Below, one piece after another: positions 8,578-16,381 of a stretch of 64,000 nucleotides of DNA. Every line of letters begins with the position of its first letter. Position 1 is the stretch's first letter. The position numbers were made by a program, and so were the translations under genes. Source of the stretch: Mycolicibacter heraklionensis (lineage in GTDB: Bacteria; Actinomycetota; Actinomycetes; Mycobacteriales; Mycobacteriaceae). The stretch covers positions 62,001 to 126,000 of the forward strand of contig LZME01000095.1 of NCBI GenBank assembly GCA_001673575.1, read 5' to 3'. The notes beneath the pieces are model-generated. The model did not search any database and had not been told where the DNA came from. It saw nothing but the letters and a program-made list of their open reading frames with translations.

Positions 8578-9875
8578 CCCGGCATCCCCACTTGGGCACT
8601 GTTGCGCGGCGGCCCACCGATCGGGCCGAACAGCGCCTGCTTGAGGCCGTCGGAGTTAAGCAGGATGCCCTGGTTGCCGTACTCGTACGGGTTGGCGCCG
8701 GTGTCGGCGATCAACGCGGGCACCCGGTATTCCGGCGGTACGTCGGGCAAGCCCAGCTCGGTGCAGTAGGAGCGGTCGGAGCGAGCCGCCACCTTCGGTA
8801 GATGGTCGGGGTAGCGGTAGCGTTCCTTGGCCAGGGTGAAACTGGCGGTGATGATGATGCCGGGGACATCGAACGGCGGGGATTTGGCGAACGGCACCAA
8901 ACCGCCGATCGAGCAACCGAGTTCCTCGTGGTACTTGTCCAGCAGCGCAGCGGTCGGCTCCAGCACCTGCGTCAGGTCGGTCAGGACCTGCCGGTTCTCA
9001 CCCAGTACCTCGTTGCCGCTATCGGCCAGACCGATGGCGCTGAGTAGGAAGGTGTCCAAGCTGTTCTGCTCGGCCACGATGCTGTCACTCATGGTGTTGG
9101 TGGCGCCCAGCGCGGCGGTCAGGTCCGGGGCCGCATCGGCGTAGGACCGGAATACCGGTGCCATGGTGGCGGTCTCGTGTTCCAGGGCCCCCAGGCTGGG
9201 TTCGATCTCTGCCAGCAGCTTGTCGAAGTCGGTGAGCGCCTGCCCCAGCTTCTGCCCGCGGCCGTTGAACGCGGTCGAGACCGCACTCAGGGTCTCGTTG
9301 AGTTTCTTCGGATCGATCTTGTCCAAGACCCGTACCAGCTGTTGGAACACCGTGTTGATCTCGACGGTGACGTGTTCGCCCGCCAGGACCTGTCCGGCGT
9401 GCATGCGGGCGGTGACCGGTTCCGGCGGCGGCACCAGATCGACGAACTTGGCCCCGAACACCGTCGAGGAGGCGATCCGGGCGCTGACGTTGGCCGGGAT
9501 CAGTGACAGCTGCCCCGGTTCCATCTTCAGATGTAGGACAGCGGTGCCGTCCGGCTTGGCCTCGATGTCGCCGACCTTGCCGACCTGTACGCCGCGGATC
9601 TTTACCTTGGCGTCGGGGTACATCACCAGGCCGGCGCGCTGCGACAGCACCGTGACGGGCACCGTGCGGGTGAAGCTGCCCCGGAACAAGCCGATGGGCA
9701 GCCCGATCGCGGCCGCGATCGTCAGCACCGTCACCAGCCCTATCAGCGGACGCAGGTATGCCGGCTGCTGACGCCTGGCAGCTGCGGGCCGATGCCGGCC
9801 CGCGGCGGCCGAGCCTCGGTCCGGATCGTTGAGGTGGCCACCCAGCGGCGGATCTGCGGTCGCTCCCAGAACCAT
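8574..9875 (-). CDS. mceA: MCE family protein MceA
   Basis: A 433-aa protein. About 42 cytoplasmic residues rich in Arg/Pro precede a transmembrane helix (about 44-64), then an MCE domain (about 72-150, DAKVKIRGVQVGKVGDIEA) and helical segments. MceA is normally preceded by two YrbE permease genes; here the immediate upstream gene is a 62-residue ORF whose TAA overlaps this ATG as TAATG at 9873-9877, and before that a CoA-transferase. The tight coupling says mceA is translated with that small ORF. The lack of yrbE genes is the unusual feature. Confidence 0.92.
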   Translation of the reverse strand: MVLGATADPPLGGHLNDPDRGSAAAGRHRPAAARRQQPAYLRPLIGLVTVLTIAAAIGLPIGLFRGSFTRTVPVTVLSQRAGLVMYPDAKVKIRGVQVGKVGDIEAKPDGTAVLHLKMEPGQLSLIPANVSARIASSTVFGAKFVDLVPPPEPVTARMHAGQVLAGEHVTVEINTVFQQLVRVLDKIDPKKLNETLSAVSTAFNGRGQKLGQALTDFDKLLAEIEPSLGALEHETATMAPVFRSYADAAPDLTAALGATNTMSDSIVAEQNSLDTFLLSAIGLADSGNEVLGENRQVLTDLTQVLEPTAALLDKYHEELGCSIGGLVPFAKSPPFDVPGIIITASFTLAKERYRYPDHLPKVAARSDRSYCTELGLPDVPPEYRVPALIADTGANPYEYGNQGILLNSDGLKQALFGPIGGPPRNSAQVGMPG

Positions 9876-10063
9876 TACCGCTCCGTCTCCGCGGCGTTGA
9901 GGCGGACGTCATCGCGAGCCGGGATCAGCACTCCGCCACCACTGAGCACCATCGCTGCCGCCCCTTCCACGATGGTTACCGCCGACACCGCAGGCTCGAA
10001 GAGTTCTACGCACTGTGCCACACCACTGGCACCCGGCGGGTGGCCTTTGGCGATGTATGGCAT
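9875..10063 (-). CDS. 62-aa protein translationally coupled to mceA
   Basis: A short ORF (MPYIAKGHPPGASGVAQC...) whose stop TAA shares a base with the mceA start (TAATG). AAGGAG lies eight bases before its ATG, and it fits neatly in the gap between the CoA-transferase stop (10093) and mceA, so I regard it as a real gene or leader peptide. It has one cysteine near residue 18 and a Gly/Ala/Val-rich middle, with no transmembrane helix, signal peptide or ferredoxin motif. I do not recognise it. Its job could be translational coupling of mceA to the upstream enzymes, or it may act with the Mce complex. Confidence 0.6.
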   Translation of the reverse strand: MPYIAKGHPPGASGVAQCVELFEPAVSAVTIVEGAAAMVLSGGGVLIPARDDVRLNAAETER

Positions 10064-10092
10064 CGAGAAACTCCTTGCTGCTACCCGGTCGC

Positions 10093-11298
10093 TCAGGTGA
10101 CCGCGCCGACGGTCTTGAGTTCGATGATGCGGTCCCAGTCCAGGCCGAGCTCGGCCAGGATTTCGTCGGTCTGCTCGGCGAATCCGGGTGCCGCACCGGT
10201 CACCGGTGCGGTCACGTCGAACTGCACCGGGTTGGTGACCAGCTCGAGTTCACCTGCCTGCACGATGTATTCGTTGGCACGGATCTGTGCGTCCTGGGCG
10301 GCCTGCAGGGTGTCCTGGACCGGCGCCCACGGGCCGGCCAGCGTGGCGAACCGCTCACTCCACTCGGGGAGCGTCCGCTTGGCCATCGCCGCGCGCAGGA
10401 TTTCCACGGCCGCCGGAGTGTGCTCGGCGAAGGACTGCGCGGTGGCAAACCGTGGATCGTCTATGTAGTCATGCAGTTCCATGTGTTGGCACACGTCGGC
10501 CCAGAACTTGGTGGGCTGCATCATGACAAAGGAGATGTAGCGCTCGTCGGCGGTCGCGTACACCCCCACCAGCGGGTTGATCGGCGAACCATGCACGCCG
10601 GGCGGCTGTTGAACCAGGCGCTCACCCAGATGACTGGTCAAGGCGACGGTATGGCCCATGGCCCACAGGCCACTGCCCAACAGGGATACGTCCACCACCG
10701 ACGGCTCGCCGGTGCGCTCACGCTTGAACAGCGCCGCTGCAATACCGCCGGCCAGGTTGGTGCCGGAGATGGTGTCCCCATAAGCGGGACCGGGCGGGCC
10801 GATCATGCCCTCGATACCGGGCGGGGTGATGGTGGCGGCGGTACCGGCGCGACACCAGAAGGCGGTCATGTCGTAGCCGCCCTTTTCCGATTCGATGCCG
10901 CGGGGACCCAGCGCGCTGCCGCGCGCGTAGATGATCTTCGGGTTGACCGCACGAATGTCCTCGACATCCATGGCGAACTTCGTGCGGTGACCGGGAAGGA
11001 AACTGGTGAGAAAGACGTCTGCGCGTTTTGCCAGTTCGAGCAACACCTCGCGCCCCTCGGGCGTCGACACGTCCAGACCGATGCTGCGCTTACCGCGGTT
11101 GGCGTGCTCGATGTTGGGATTGGGGTCGCCCTCGACCCGCAACATGCCGGTCTGGCGCAGCCCGCGCTGCGGGTCACCCGTCACCGCGTGCTCGACCTTG
11201 ATGACCTCCGCACCCCACTCCGCCAGCACGGCACCGGCCGAGGGGACGAACCCGTACATCGCGACTTCCAGGACGCGAACGCCCTCGAGCGGCCTCAT
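10093..11298 (-). CDS. Class III CoA-transferase (CaiB/BaiF family)
   Basis: A 401-aa protein of usual family length. It opens with PLEGVRVLEVAMYGFVPSAG and AEWGAEVIKVE, the standard CaiB/BaiF N-terminus, and carries GGYDMTAFWCRAG near residue 145, where the Asp corresponds to the catalytic aspartate that forms the acyl-enzyme anhydride. These enzymes move CoA from an acyl-CoA donor to a carboxylic acid; some members act as racemases. The gene overlaps the upstream aldehyde dehydrogenase by four bases and precedes mceA, which suggests acids made from imported substrate are activated here. The actual acid is unknown. Confidence 0.88.
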   Translation of the reverse strand: MRPLEGVRVLEVAMYGFVPSAGAVLAEWGAEVIKVEHAVTGDPQRGLRQTGMLRVEGDPNPNIEHANRGKRSIGLDVSTPEGREVLLELAKRADVFLTSFLPGHRTKFAMDVEDIRAVNPKIIYARGSALGPRGIESEKGGYDMTAFWCRAGTAATITPPGIEGMIGPPGPAYGDTISGTNLAGGIAAALFKRERTGEPSVVDVSLLGSGLWAMGHTVALTSHLGERLVQQPPGVHGSPINPLVGVYATADERYISFVMMQPTKFWADVCQHMELHDYIDDPRFATAQSFAEHTPAAVEILRAAMAKRTLPEWSERFATLAGPWAPVQDTLQAAQDAQIRANEYIVQAGELELVTNPVQFDVTAPVTGAAPGFAEQTDEILAELGLDWDRIIELKTVGAVT

Positions 11299-12797
11299 CC
11301 GCCTGCTCCGGCAACCGGCACGGCAAATGTCTTACTTTCCAGGAATTCCTCCAGTCCGGCGATGCCCATCTCACGGCCGATGCCGGACTGCTTGTATCCC
11401 CCGAAGGGGGCGTCCGGGCTGAAGTAGTTGCCGCCGTTGATCGAGAACGTTCCGGTCCGGATCCGGCGGGCCAGCGCCAGCGCCCTGTCCTGGCTGCCGA
11501 AAACGGCACCGGACAGTCCGTAGATCGAGTTGTTGGCGATCCGCACCGCATCATCGTCATCGTCATAGCCGATTACGGTCAGGACGGGCCCGAATACCTC
11601 TTCCTGGGCGATCTCGCTGTCCGGGTCGACGTTGGTCAACAGCGTTGGGGTGTAGAAGAAGCCGGGGTCGACCTTCTCGCCGCCCGTCACCAGCGTGGCA
11701 CCGGCGGCCACCGCGCGCTGCACCATGGCGTCGACCTTGTCTCGCTGCTTGGCGCTGATCAGCGGACCCATGTAGGTCTTGGGATCGGTCGGGTCGCCGT
11801 AGCGCACGTGGGAGAAGTTGGTCTTGATCATCTCGACGATCTCGTCGTGATGGCTGTTGGGCACCAGCAGCCTCGATGTCAGTGCGCAGCCCTGGCCGGC
11901 GTGGGTGACCATCGAGAACGCGGCGAACACCGCGGCCATATTGAAGTCGGCGTCATCGAGGACGATGGCCGCGGACTTGCCGCCCAACTCCAAGAAGACC
12001 CGCTTGAGTGTCCCGCTGGCGGCGGCCATGATCGCCCGCCCGGTCGGGGTGGACCCGGTGAAGGTGACCATGTCCACGTCAGGATCGGTGGTCAACACGG
12101 CACCGACCGCGGGGTCCGACGAGCTGAGCACATTGACCACCCCGGCGGGGATATCGGTGTGGTTGGCGATCAGCTCGCCGAGCGCGAGCGTGACCAGCGG
12201 GGTGTCGGGCGCGGCCTTGAGCACCACGGTGCAGCCGGCGGCCAGCGCCGGCGCCAGCTTCGCCAGGGCCAGCTGGTTGGGGTAGTTGTACGCGATGATC
12301 GCGCCGACGACGCCGGCGCCTTCCTTCTCCACCCAACGGTGATGCAGCATTCCGCGACTCTCGACGTTGCCGAGGTCTTCGGTCATCGGATAGGTCTTCA
12401 GCAGATCGGCGTAATAGCGCACGATCGCGATCGGTCCGTCCAGTTGTGCGCCCTGAGTCAGTGCCGGGGTGGCACCGACCTCGGCGATGGTGAGTGCGGC
12501 GAATTCGTCACGGTGCTCGACGAGCGCACGGTGCAGTTGGTCCAGGCAGCGGATTCGCAGTTCGGTGTCGGTGGCCCAGTCGCCGGTATCGAAGGCCCGG
12601 CGCGCCGCCGCGACGGCCGCGACCGCGTGCTCGACGCCGGCCTCGGGCGCATGGCCCAGGACTTCGCCGGTGGCCGGGTTGAGCGAGGCATACGTGGCGT
12701 CCGCCTCCACCAGTTCACCGTTGATCAGCAGTCGCCGGCCGACTACCCGCCCCATGGAGCTATCGGCGGTGGTGTCTGCTGTGTCCTGCGAACGCAT
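11295..12797 (-). CDS. Aldehyde dehydrogenase family protein
   Basis: A 500-aa NAD(P)+-dependent aldehyde dehydrogenase that would oxidise an aldehyde to a carboxylate. Visible motifs are FLELGGKSA (catalytic Glu, about residue 270), HAGQGCALTSR (catalytic Cys, about 303), FTGSTPTGR and the EEVFGPVLTV and PFGGYKQSGIG signatures. ATG at 12797 has GGAGG four bases upstream; an in-frame TTG directly before it is too close. It heads the minus-strand run that continues through CoA-transferase and mceA-F. A degenerate copy of the regional palindrome lies at 12812-12826, just upstream of the Shine-Dalgarno. Confidence 0.9.
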   Translation of the reverse strand: MRSQDTADTTADSSMGRVVGRRLLINGELVEADATYASLNPATGEVLGHAPEAGVEHAVAAVAAARRAFDTGDWATDTELRIRCLDQLHRALVEHRDEFAALTIAEVGATPALTQGAQLDGPIAIVRYYADLLKTYPMTEDLGNVESRGMLHHRWVEKEGAGVVGAIIAYNYPNQLALAKLAPALAAGCTVVLKAAPDTPLVTLALGELIANHTDIPAGVVNVLSSSDPAVGAVLTTDPDVDMVTFTGSTPTGRAIMAAASGTLKRVFLELGGKSAAIVLDDADFNMAAVFAAFSMVTHAGQGCALTSRLLVPNSHHDEIVEMIKTNFSHVRYGDPTDPKTYMGPLISAKQRDKVDAMVQRAVAAGATLVTGGEKVDPGFFYTPTLLTNVDPDSEIAQEEVFGPVLTVIGYDDDDDAVRIANNSIYGLSGAVFGSQDRALALARRIRTGTFSINGGNYFSPDAPFGGYKQSGIGREMGIAGLEEFLESKTFAVPVAGAGG

Positions 12798-12811
12798 CAA
12801 GCCTCCAGGCG

Positions 12812-12826
12812 GGTAACTAGATTCTC
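12812..12826. promoter_or_regulatory. Degenerate GAGAAT-N3-ATTCTC site upstream of the ALDH/mce run
   Basis: The right arm ATTCTC (12821-12826) is intact; the left arm GGTAAC matches GAGAAT at only three of six positions. It overlaps the region just upstream of the aldehyde dehydrogenase Shine-Dalgarno. A separate imperfect palindrome, TCTCA-TATG-TGAGA, lies at 12846-12859. Either could place this operon under the same regulator, but the match alone is weak. Confidence 0.3.
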
Positions 12827-12976
12827 ATCTGCGGCGAATCATACATCTCATATGTGAGAACTCAAGGGCGCGCGAAAAGGCTTGCAACCTGCCCTTCTAC
12901 GGCGAGAGTTAATGCGGCTACGGCATTTTCGCTGCTAGGGGGCCCCGCGGGCGCGCCTTGCCAGAATCCGATCTAC

Positions 12977-12991
12977 GAGAGTACGATTCTC
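12977..12991. promoter_or_regulatory. Operator-like palindrome (GAGAGT-ACG-ATTCTC)
   Basis: One mismatch from a perfect copy of GAGAAT-N3-ATTCTC. It lies 23 bp before the GTG start of the SDR at 13015, which is where a repressor would block transcription of the SDR-SDR-ferredoxin-P450 operon. The same motif recurs upstream of several other operons in the window. Confidence 0.7.
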
Positions 12992-13014
12992 AACGCTCGG
13001 AAAGGAGATTCTTT

Positions 13015-13734
13015 GTGACCGAGACGGGCCTCGTGAGGACTGCTGTCGTGACCGGGGGCGCCTCGGGCATCGGTGCGGCAGTCGCGAACCGATTACGCGC
13101 CGCCGGCCACCGGGTGGCCATCATCGATCTCAAGCCCGACGGGCAAGATGGCGCCTTCGCCGCCGACGTGACCGATCGCGCGCAGATCGACGCCGCGCTG
13201 ACGCAGATCCGCGAACGGCTCGGGCCGGTCACCATTCTGGTCAACGCCGCCGGCAAAGACGGTTTCAAAAAGTTCAGCCACATCAGCTTCGAGGACTGGC
13301 AGCAGATCATCGACATCAACCTCAACGGTGTCTTCCACACCATTCAGGCGGTGCTGCCCGACATGGTCGAAGCCGGCTGGGGCCGCATCGTCAACATCTC
13401 CTCGTCGAGCACCCATTCCGGGACTCCTTATATGGCGCACTATGTTGCGGCCAAGTCCGCCGTCAACGGACTCACCAAGACCTTGGCGCTGGAATACGGG
13501 CCGAGTGGTATCACGGTCAACGCCGTACCGCCAGGCTTCATCGACACCCCCATGCTGCGCAACGCCGACCGACAAGGGTTCCTCGGCAACATCGAGGACA
13601 ACATCGCCAAGACCCCCGTGCGGCGCATGGGACAGCCTGAAGACATCGCGGCGGCCTGCGCATTCCTGGTGTCCGAGGAGGCCGGCTATATCACCGGACA
13701 GATCCTCGGCGTCAACGGCGGCCGAAACACCTGA
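13015..13734 (+). CDS. SDR family oxidoreductase
   Basis: A 239-aa short-chain dehydrogenase, normal length. Motifs: TGGASGIG nucleotide-binding loop near residue 13, NAAG near 80, catalytic Ser in ISSSS and YVAAK (Tyr-x3-Lys) near 145-150, and a C-terminal GQILGVNGGRNT. It should interconvert an alcohol and a ketone with NAD(P)(H). GTG at 13015 is preceded by AAAGGAG at eight bases; the longer reading from 12958 runs through the palindrome and is rejected. It is first of four co-directional genes with a second SDR, a ferredoxin and a P450, so it may act on the hydroxylated product. Confidence 0.9.
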   Translation: MTETGLVRTAVVTGGASGIGAAVANRLRAAGHRVAIIDLKPDGQDGAFAADVTDRAQIDAALTQIRERLGPVTILVNAAGKDGFKKFSHISFEDWQQIIDINLNGVFHTIQAVLPDMVEAGWGRIVNISSSSTHSGTPYMAHYVAAKSAVNGLTKTLALEYGPSGITVNAVPPGFIDTPMLRNADRQGFLGNIEDNIAKTPVRRMGQPEDIAAACAFLVSEEAGYITGQILGVNGGRNT

Positions 13735-13791
13735 CCCTCACCACATTTCGCCACGCCAAGGCGTGCAGGGGCACTAACGAAAGGAACAGCA

Positions 13792-14652
13792 GTGGGACGC
13801 GTTGCCGGAAAGGTCGCATTCATCACGGGAGCAGCCCGCGGGCAGGGCCGCAGCCATGCACTGCGACTGGCCGAGGAGGGCGCCGACATCATCGCCGTCG
13901 ACCTGTGTCAGGACATCGAGACGATCGGCTACCCGATGGCGCGACCCGAGGACCTCGAGGAGACCGCCAAGCTGGTCGAGAAGACCGGGCGCAGCATTGT
14001 CACCGCGCAGGCCGACGTGCGCGACGCGGCGGCGCTCAAGACCGCGCTCGACGCCGGCCTGGCCGAGTTCGGCAAGCTCGACATCGTTGTGGCGCAGGCG
14101 GGCGTGGCCGGCATGAAGGGCAACCCGCCGCTGCAGGCCTGGACCGACGTCATCAACACCAACCTGGTCGGCACCATCAATGGCATCCAGGTCGCGCTGC
14201 CCCACCTGTCCGAAGGCGCCTCGATCATCGCCACCTCCTCGGCGGCCGCATTGATGGACGCCCACCAGAAGGCCAACCCGGGCGGCGACCCGGGCGGGAT
14301 GGCCTACATGACCTCCAAGCGATTGATCGCGCAGTACGTGCATGATCTCGCAACAGAGTTGGCGGTGCGGGGCATCCGCGCCAACGTCATCCACCCGACC
14401 AACTGCAACACCGACATGTTGCAGAGCGAGCCGATGTACCGCTCCTTCCGGCCCGACCTGGAACACCCGACCCGCGCCGACGCCGAACCGGTCTTCTATG
14501 TCCAGCAGGCGATGAAGGTGCCGTTCATCGAACCCGAGGACATCTCCAACGCGGTGCTGTGGCTCGCCTCCGAGGAGGCCCGCTACGTCACCGGCATGCA
14601 GTTGCGGGTCGATGCCGGTGGGTATCTGAAGTGGTACGACTACCACGTCTGA
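13792..14652 (+). CDS. Mycofactocin-type SDR family oxidoreductase
   Basis: A 286-aa SDR with the features I associate with mycofactocin-dependent SDRs: TGAARGQGRSHA, an insertion after the second strand (ETIGYPMARPEDLEETAKLV), and catalytic YMTSK near residue 178. Such enzymes hold NAD(H) tightly and pass electrons to the peptide-derived cofactor mycofactocin instead of exchanging free NAD. GTG start at 13792 follows AAAGGAAC. It sits between another SDR and a ferredoxin-P450 pair, fitting oxidation of an alcohol produced by that P450. No mycofactocin biosynthesis genes are in the window, so they would be elsewhere. Confidence 0.88.
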   Translation: MGRVAGKVAFITGAARGQGRSHALRLAEEGADIIAVDLCQDIETIGYPMARPEDLEETAKLVEKTGRSIVTAQADVRDAAALKTALDAGLAEFGKLDIVVAQAGVAGMKGNPPLQAWTDVINTNLVGTINGIQVALPHLSEGASIIATSSAAALMDAHQKANPGGDPGGMAYMTSKRLIAQYVHDLATELAVRGIRANVIHPTNCNTDMLQSEPMYRSFRPDLEHPTRADAEPVFYVQQAMKVPFIEPEDISNAVLWLASEEARYVTGMQLRVDAGGYLKWYDYHV

Positions 14653-14703
14653 CGACACCCGTCGTTTCGCAGCGCACCGAAATCCGTTGAAAGGAGCGAG
14701 AAC

Positions 14704-14898
14704 ATGAAGGTTTCCGTTGACGGCCAGCGGTGCCAGGGTCACACGCTGTGCGCGATGATCGCGCCCGATTCCTTCGTGCTCAACGACATTGACGGCACCT
14801 CTTCGCCGGTGTCCGAAGTGGTTCCGGCCGATCAGCAGGACGCCGTGCGCGAGGCCGCACACTCCTGCCCTGAACAAGCCATTCTCATCGAGGAATGA
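14704..14898 (+). CDS. P450-type [3Fe-4S] ferredoxin
   Basis: A 64-aa ferredoxin starting MKVSVDGQRCQGHTLC. Cysteines at about residues 10 and 16 and the CP near residue 54 match the C-x5-C...CP pattern of small single-cluster mycobacterial and streptomycete ferredoxins that donate electrons to P450s. GAAAGGAG precedes the ATG. It ends 15 bp before the P450 at 14914, and that pairing is the main reason to assign it as its electron donor. The missing fourth cysteine implies a [3Fe-4S] rather than [4Fe-4S] cluster. Confidence 0.9.
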   Translation: MKVSVDGQRCQGHTLCAMIAPDSFVLNDIDGTSSPVSEVVPADQQDAVREAAHSCPEQAILIEE

Positions 14899-14913
14899 AC
14901 TAGGGAGGATTCC

Positions 14914-16296
14914 TTGAGCGTCAACGATTCCCTGGCCGCGACCGGCCAAGACGATGCAGCCGACGACCGCAAGAAGAACATCTTCTACTTCGATCGGCAC
15001 ACCCCGGAGTACCGTGATCGCTTCGACGAGATCACCACCGAGATGCACGCCAAGTGCCCGATGGCGTGGAGTCCCACCTACAACGGCCACTGGGTGGCCG
15101 CCGACAGCAAGCACGTCTTCGAGCTGGCCCGCTGCCCCGTCGTCTCCAACCACCACGACATCAGTGGGGAAACTCCGTTCCAGGGCATCACCATCCCCAA
15201 GGCCAGCCGCGCGACCGTCGTGCGCGGCGGCATCTTGGAGATGGACGAGCCCGAGCACAGCGCATACCGTGGCGCGCTGAATCCGTACCTGTCCCCCGCC
15301 GCGATCAAGCGGTGGGTTCCGTTCGTAGATGAGATCACCCGCGCCGCACTCGATGAGCACATCGAGTCGGGACACATCGACTTCGTCGAGCACCTGGCCA
15401 ATGTGGTTCCCGCGGTGTTCACGCTCGCCATGATGGGCATCGAACTCAAGAAATGGAACGTCTACAGCGAGCCCACACACGCCTCGGTGTACACCCCCGA
15501 GCACTCACCCGACCGCGAAAAGATCAACGAGCAGCATCGCGAAATGGGCATCGACATCATCAACAACATGATGGAGATCCGGGAGAACCCGCGTCCGGGC
15601 CTGGTCAATGCCATGCTGCAGTTGCGCATCGACGGCGAGCCCGCACCCGACATCGAGATCCTGGGCAACCTGGGCCTGGTCATCGGTGGCGGATTCGACA
15701 CCACCACCGCGCTGACCGCACACGCACTGGAATGGCTCGGCCAGAACCCGTCGGAACGCACCCGACTCAGCCGGGAACGCGCAACACTGCTGGACCCGGC
15801 GACCGAGGAGTTCCTGCGGTTCTTCACCCCCGCACCTGGCGACGGCCGAACGTTCGCCGAGGACGTCGAGGTCGAGGGCCAGCAGTTCAAACAGTTCGAG
15901 CGACTGTGGCTGTCGTGGGCGATGGCCAACCGCGACCCGGCGATCTTCGACGACCCCAACCGCGTCATCATGGATCGTAAAGGCAACCGGCACTTCAGCT
16001 TCGGCCTGGGAGTGCACCGCTGCATCGGATCCAACGTGGCGCGCACGGTTTTCAAGTCGATGCTGACCGCGGTGCTCGACCGGATGCCCGACTATGAGTG
16101 CGACCCCGAGGGGGCGGTGCACTACGACACCATCGGCGTCATCCAGGGCATGCGAAACCTGCCGGCGACCTTCACCCCGGGTAAGCGACTCGGGCCCGGG
16201 TTGGACGAGACCCTGGAGAAGCTGCAGCGGATCTGCGACGAGCAGGAGTGCGCGCGCCCGATCACCGAGCTCAAGGAACAGGTCGTCATCGACTGA
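14914..16296 (+). CDS. Cytochrome P450
   Basis: A 460-aa bacterial class I P450, somewhat longer than usual because of an N-terminal stretch of about 20 residues and a C-terminal tail after about 425. The heme-binding loop FSFGLGVHRCIG puts the thiolate at Cys370; the I-helix reads GGGFDTTT and the ExxR pair is EEFLR. TTG at 14914 is preceded by GGGAGGA. It likely hydroxylates a hydrophobic substrate using the ferredoxin encoded just upstream, and the two SDRs would oxidise the alcohol. I cannot assign a CYP family. The gene ends 12 bp before a strong bidirectional hairpin. Confidence 0.93.
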   Translation: MSVNDSLAATGQDDAADDRKKNIFYFDRHTPEYRDRFDEITTEMHAKCPMAWSPTYNGHWVAADSKHVFELARCPVVSNHHDISGETPFQGITIPKASRATVVRGGILEMDEPEHSAYRGALNPYLSPAAIKRWVPFVDEITRAALDEHIESGHIDFVEHLANVVPAVFTLAMMGIELKKWNVYSEPTHASVYTPEHSPDREKINEQHREMGIDIINNMMEIRENPRPGLVNAMLQLRIDGEPAPDIEILGNLGLVIGGGFDTTTALTAHALEWLGQNPSERTRLSRERATLLDPATEEFLRFFTPAPGDGRTFAEDVEVEGQQFKQFERLWLSWAMANRDPAIFDDPNRVIMDRKGNRHFSFGLGVHRCIGSNVARTVFKSMLTAVLDRMPDYECDPEGAVHYDTIGVIQGMRNLPATFTPGKRLGPGLDETLEKLQRICDEQECARPITELKEQVVID

Positions 16297-16307
16297 CGCT
16301 TCTTGCG

Positions 16308-16365
16308 CGAGCAGACATGAAAGCGCCCATTTCAAGCCGAAATAGGGCGCTTTTATGTCTGCTCG
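16308..16365. terminator. Long bidirectional hairpin terminator
   Basis: Arms CGAGCAGACAT (16308-16318) and ATGTCTGCTCG (16355-16365) pair perfectly; inside them GAAAGCGCCC pairs with GGGCGCTTTT (one G-U), then ATTTC with GAAAT across a single bulged A and an AAGCC loop. The stem is about 26 bp. It lies between the convergent P450 (+) and acyl-CoA dehydrogenase (-), with A/T-rich flanks to the inner stem on both strands, so it can stop transcription from both sides. It resembles a hairpin type I have seen repeatedly between mycobacterial genes. Confidence 0.85.
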
Positions 16366-16381
16366 GGGCACCGATCTCGCG

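Noticed and set aside
13774..15504. A 576-residue open frame on the minus strand opposite the mycofactocin SDR, ferredoxin and P450
   Set aside because: It is the antisense shadow of three well-recognised genes in GC-rich DNA; its sequence is low-complexity (Gly/Val/Asp/His rich) with no motif or ribosome site.
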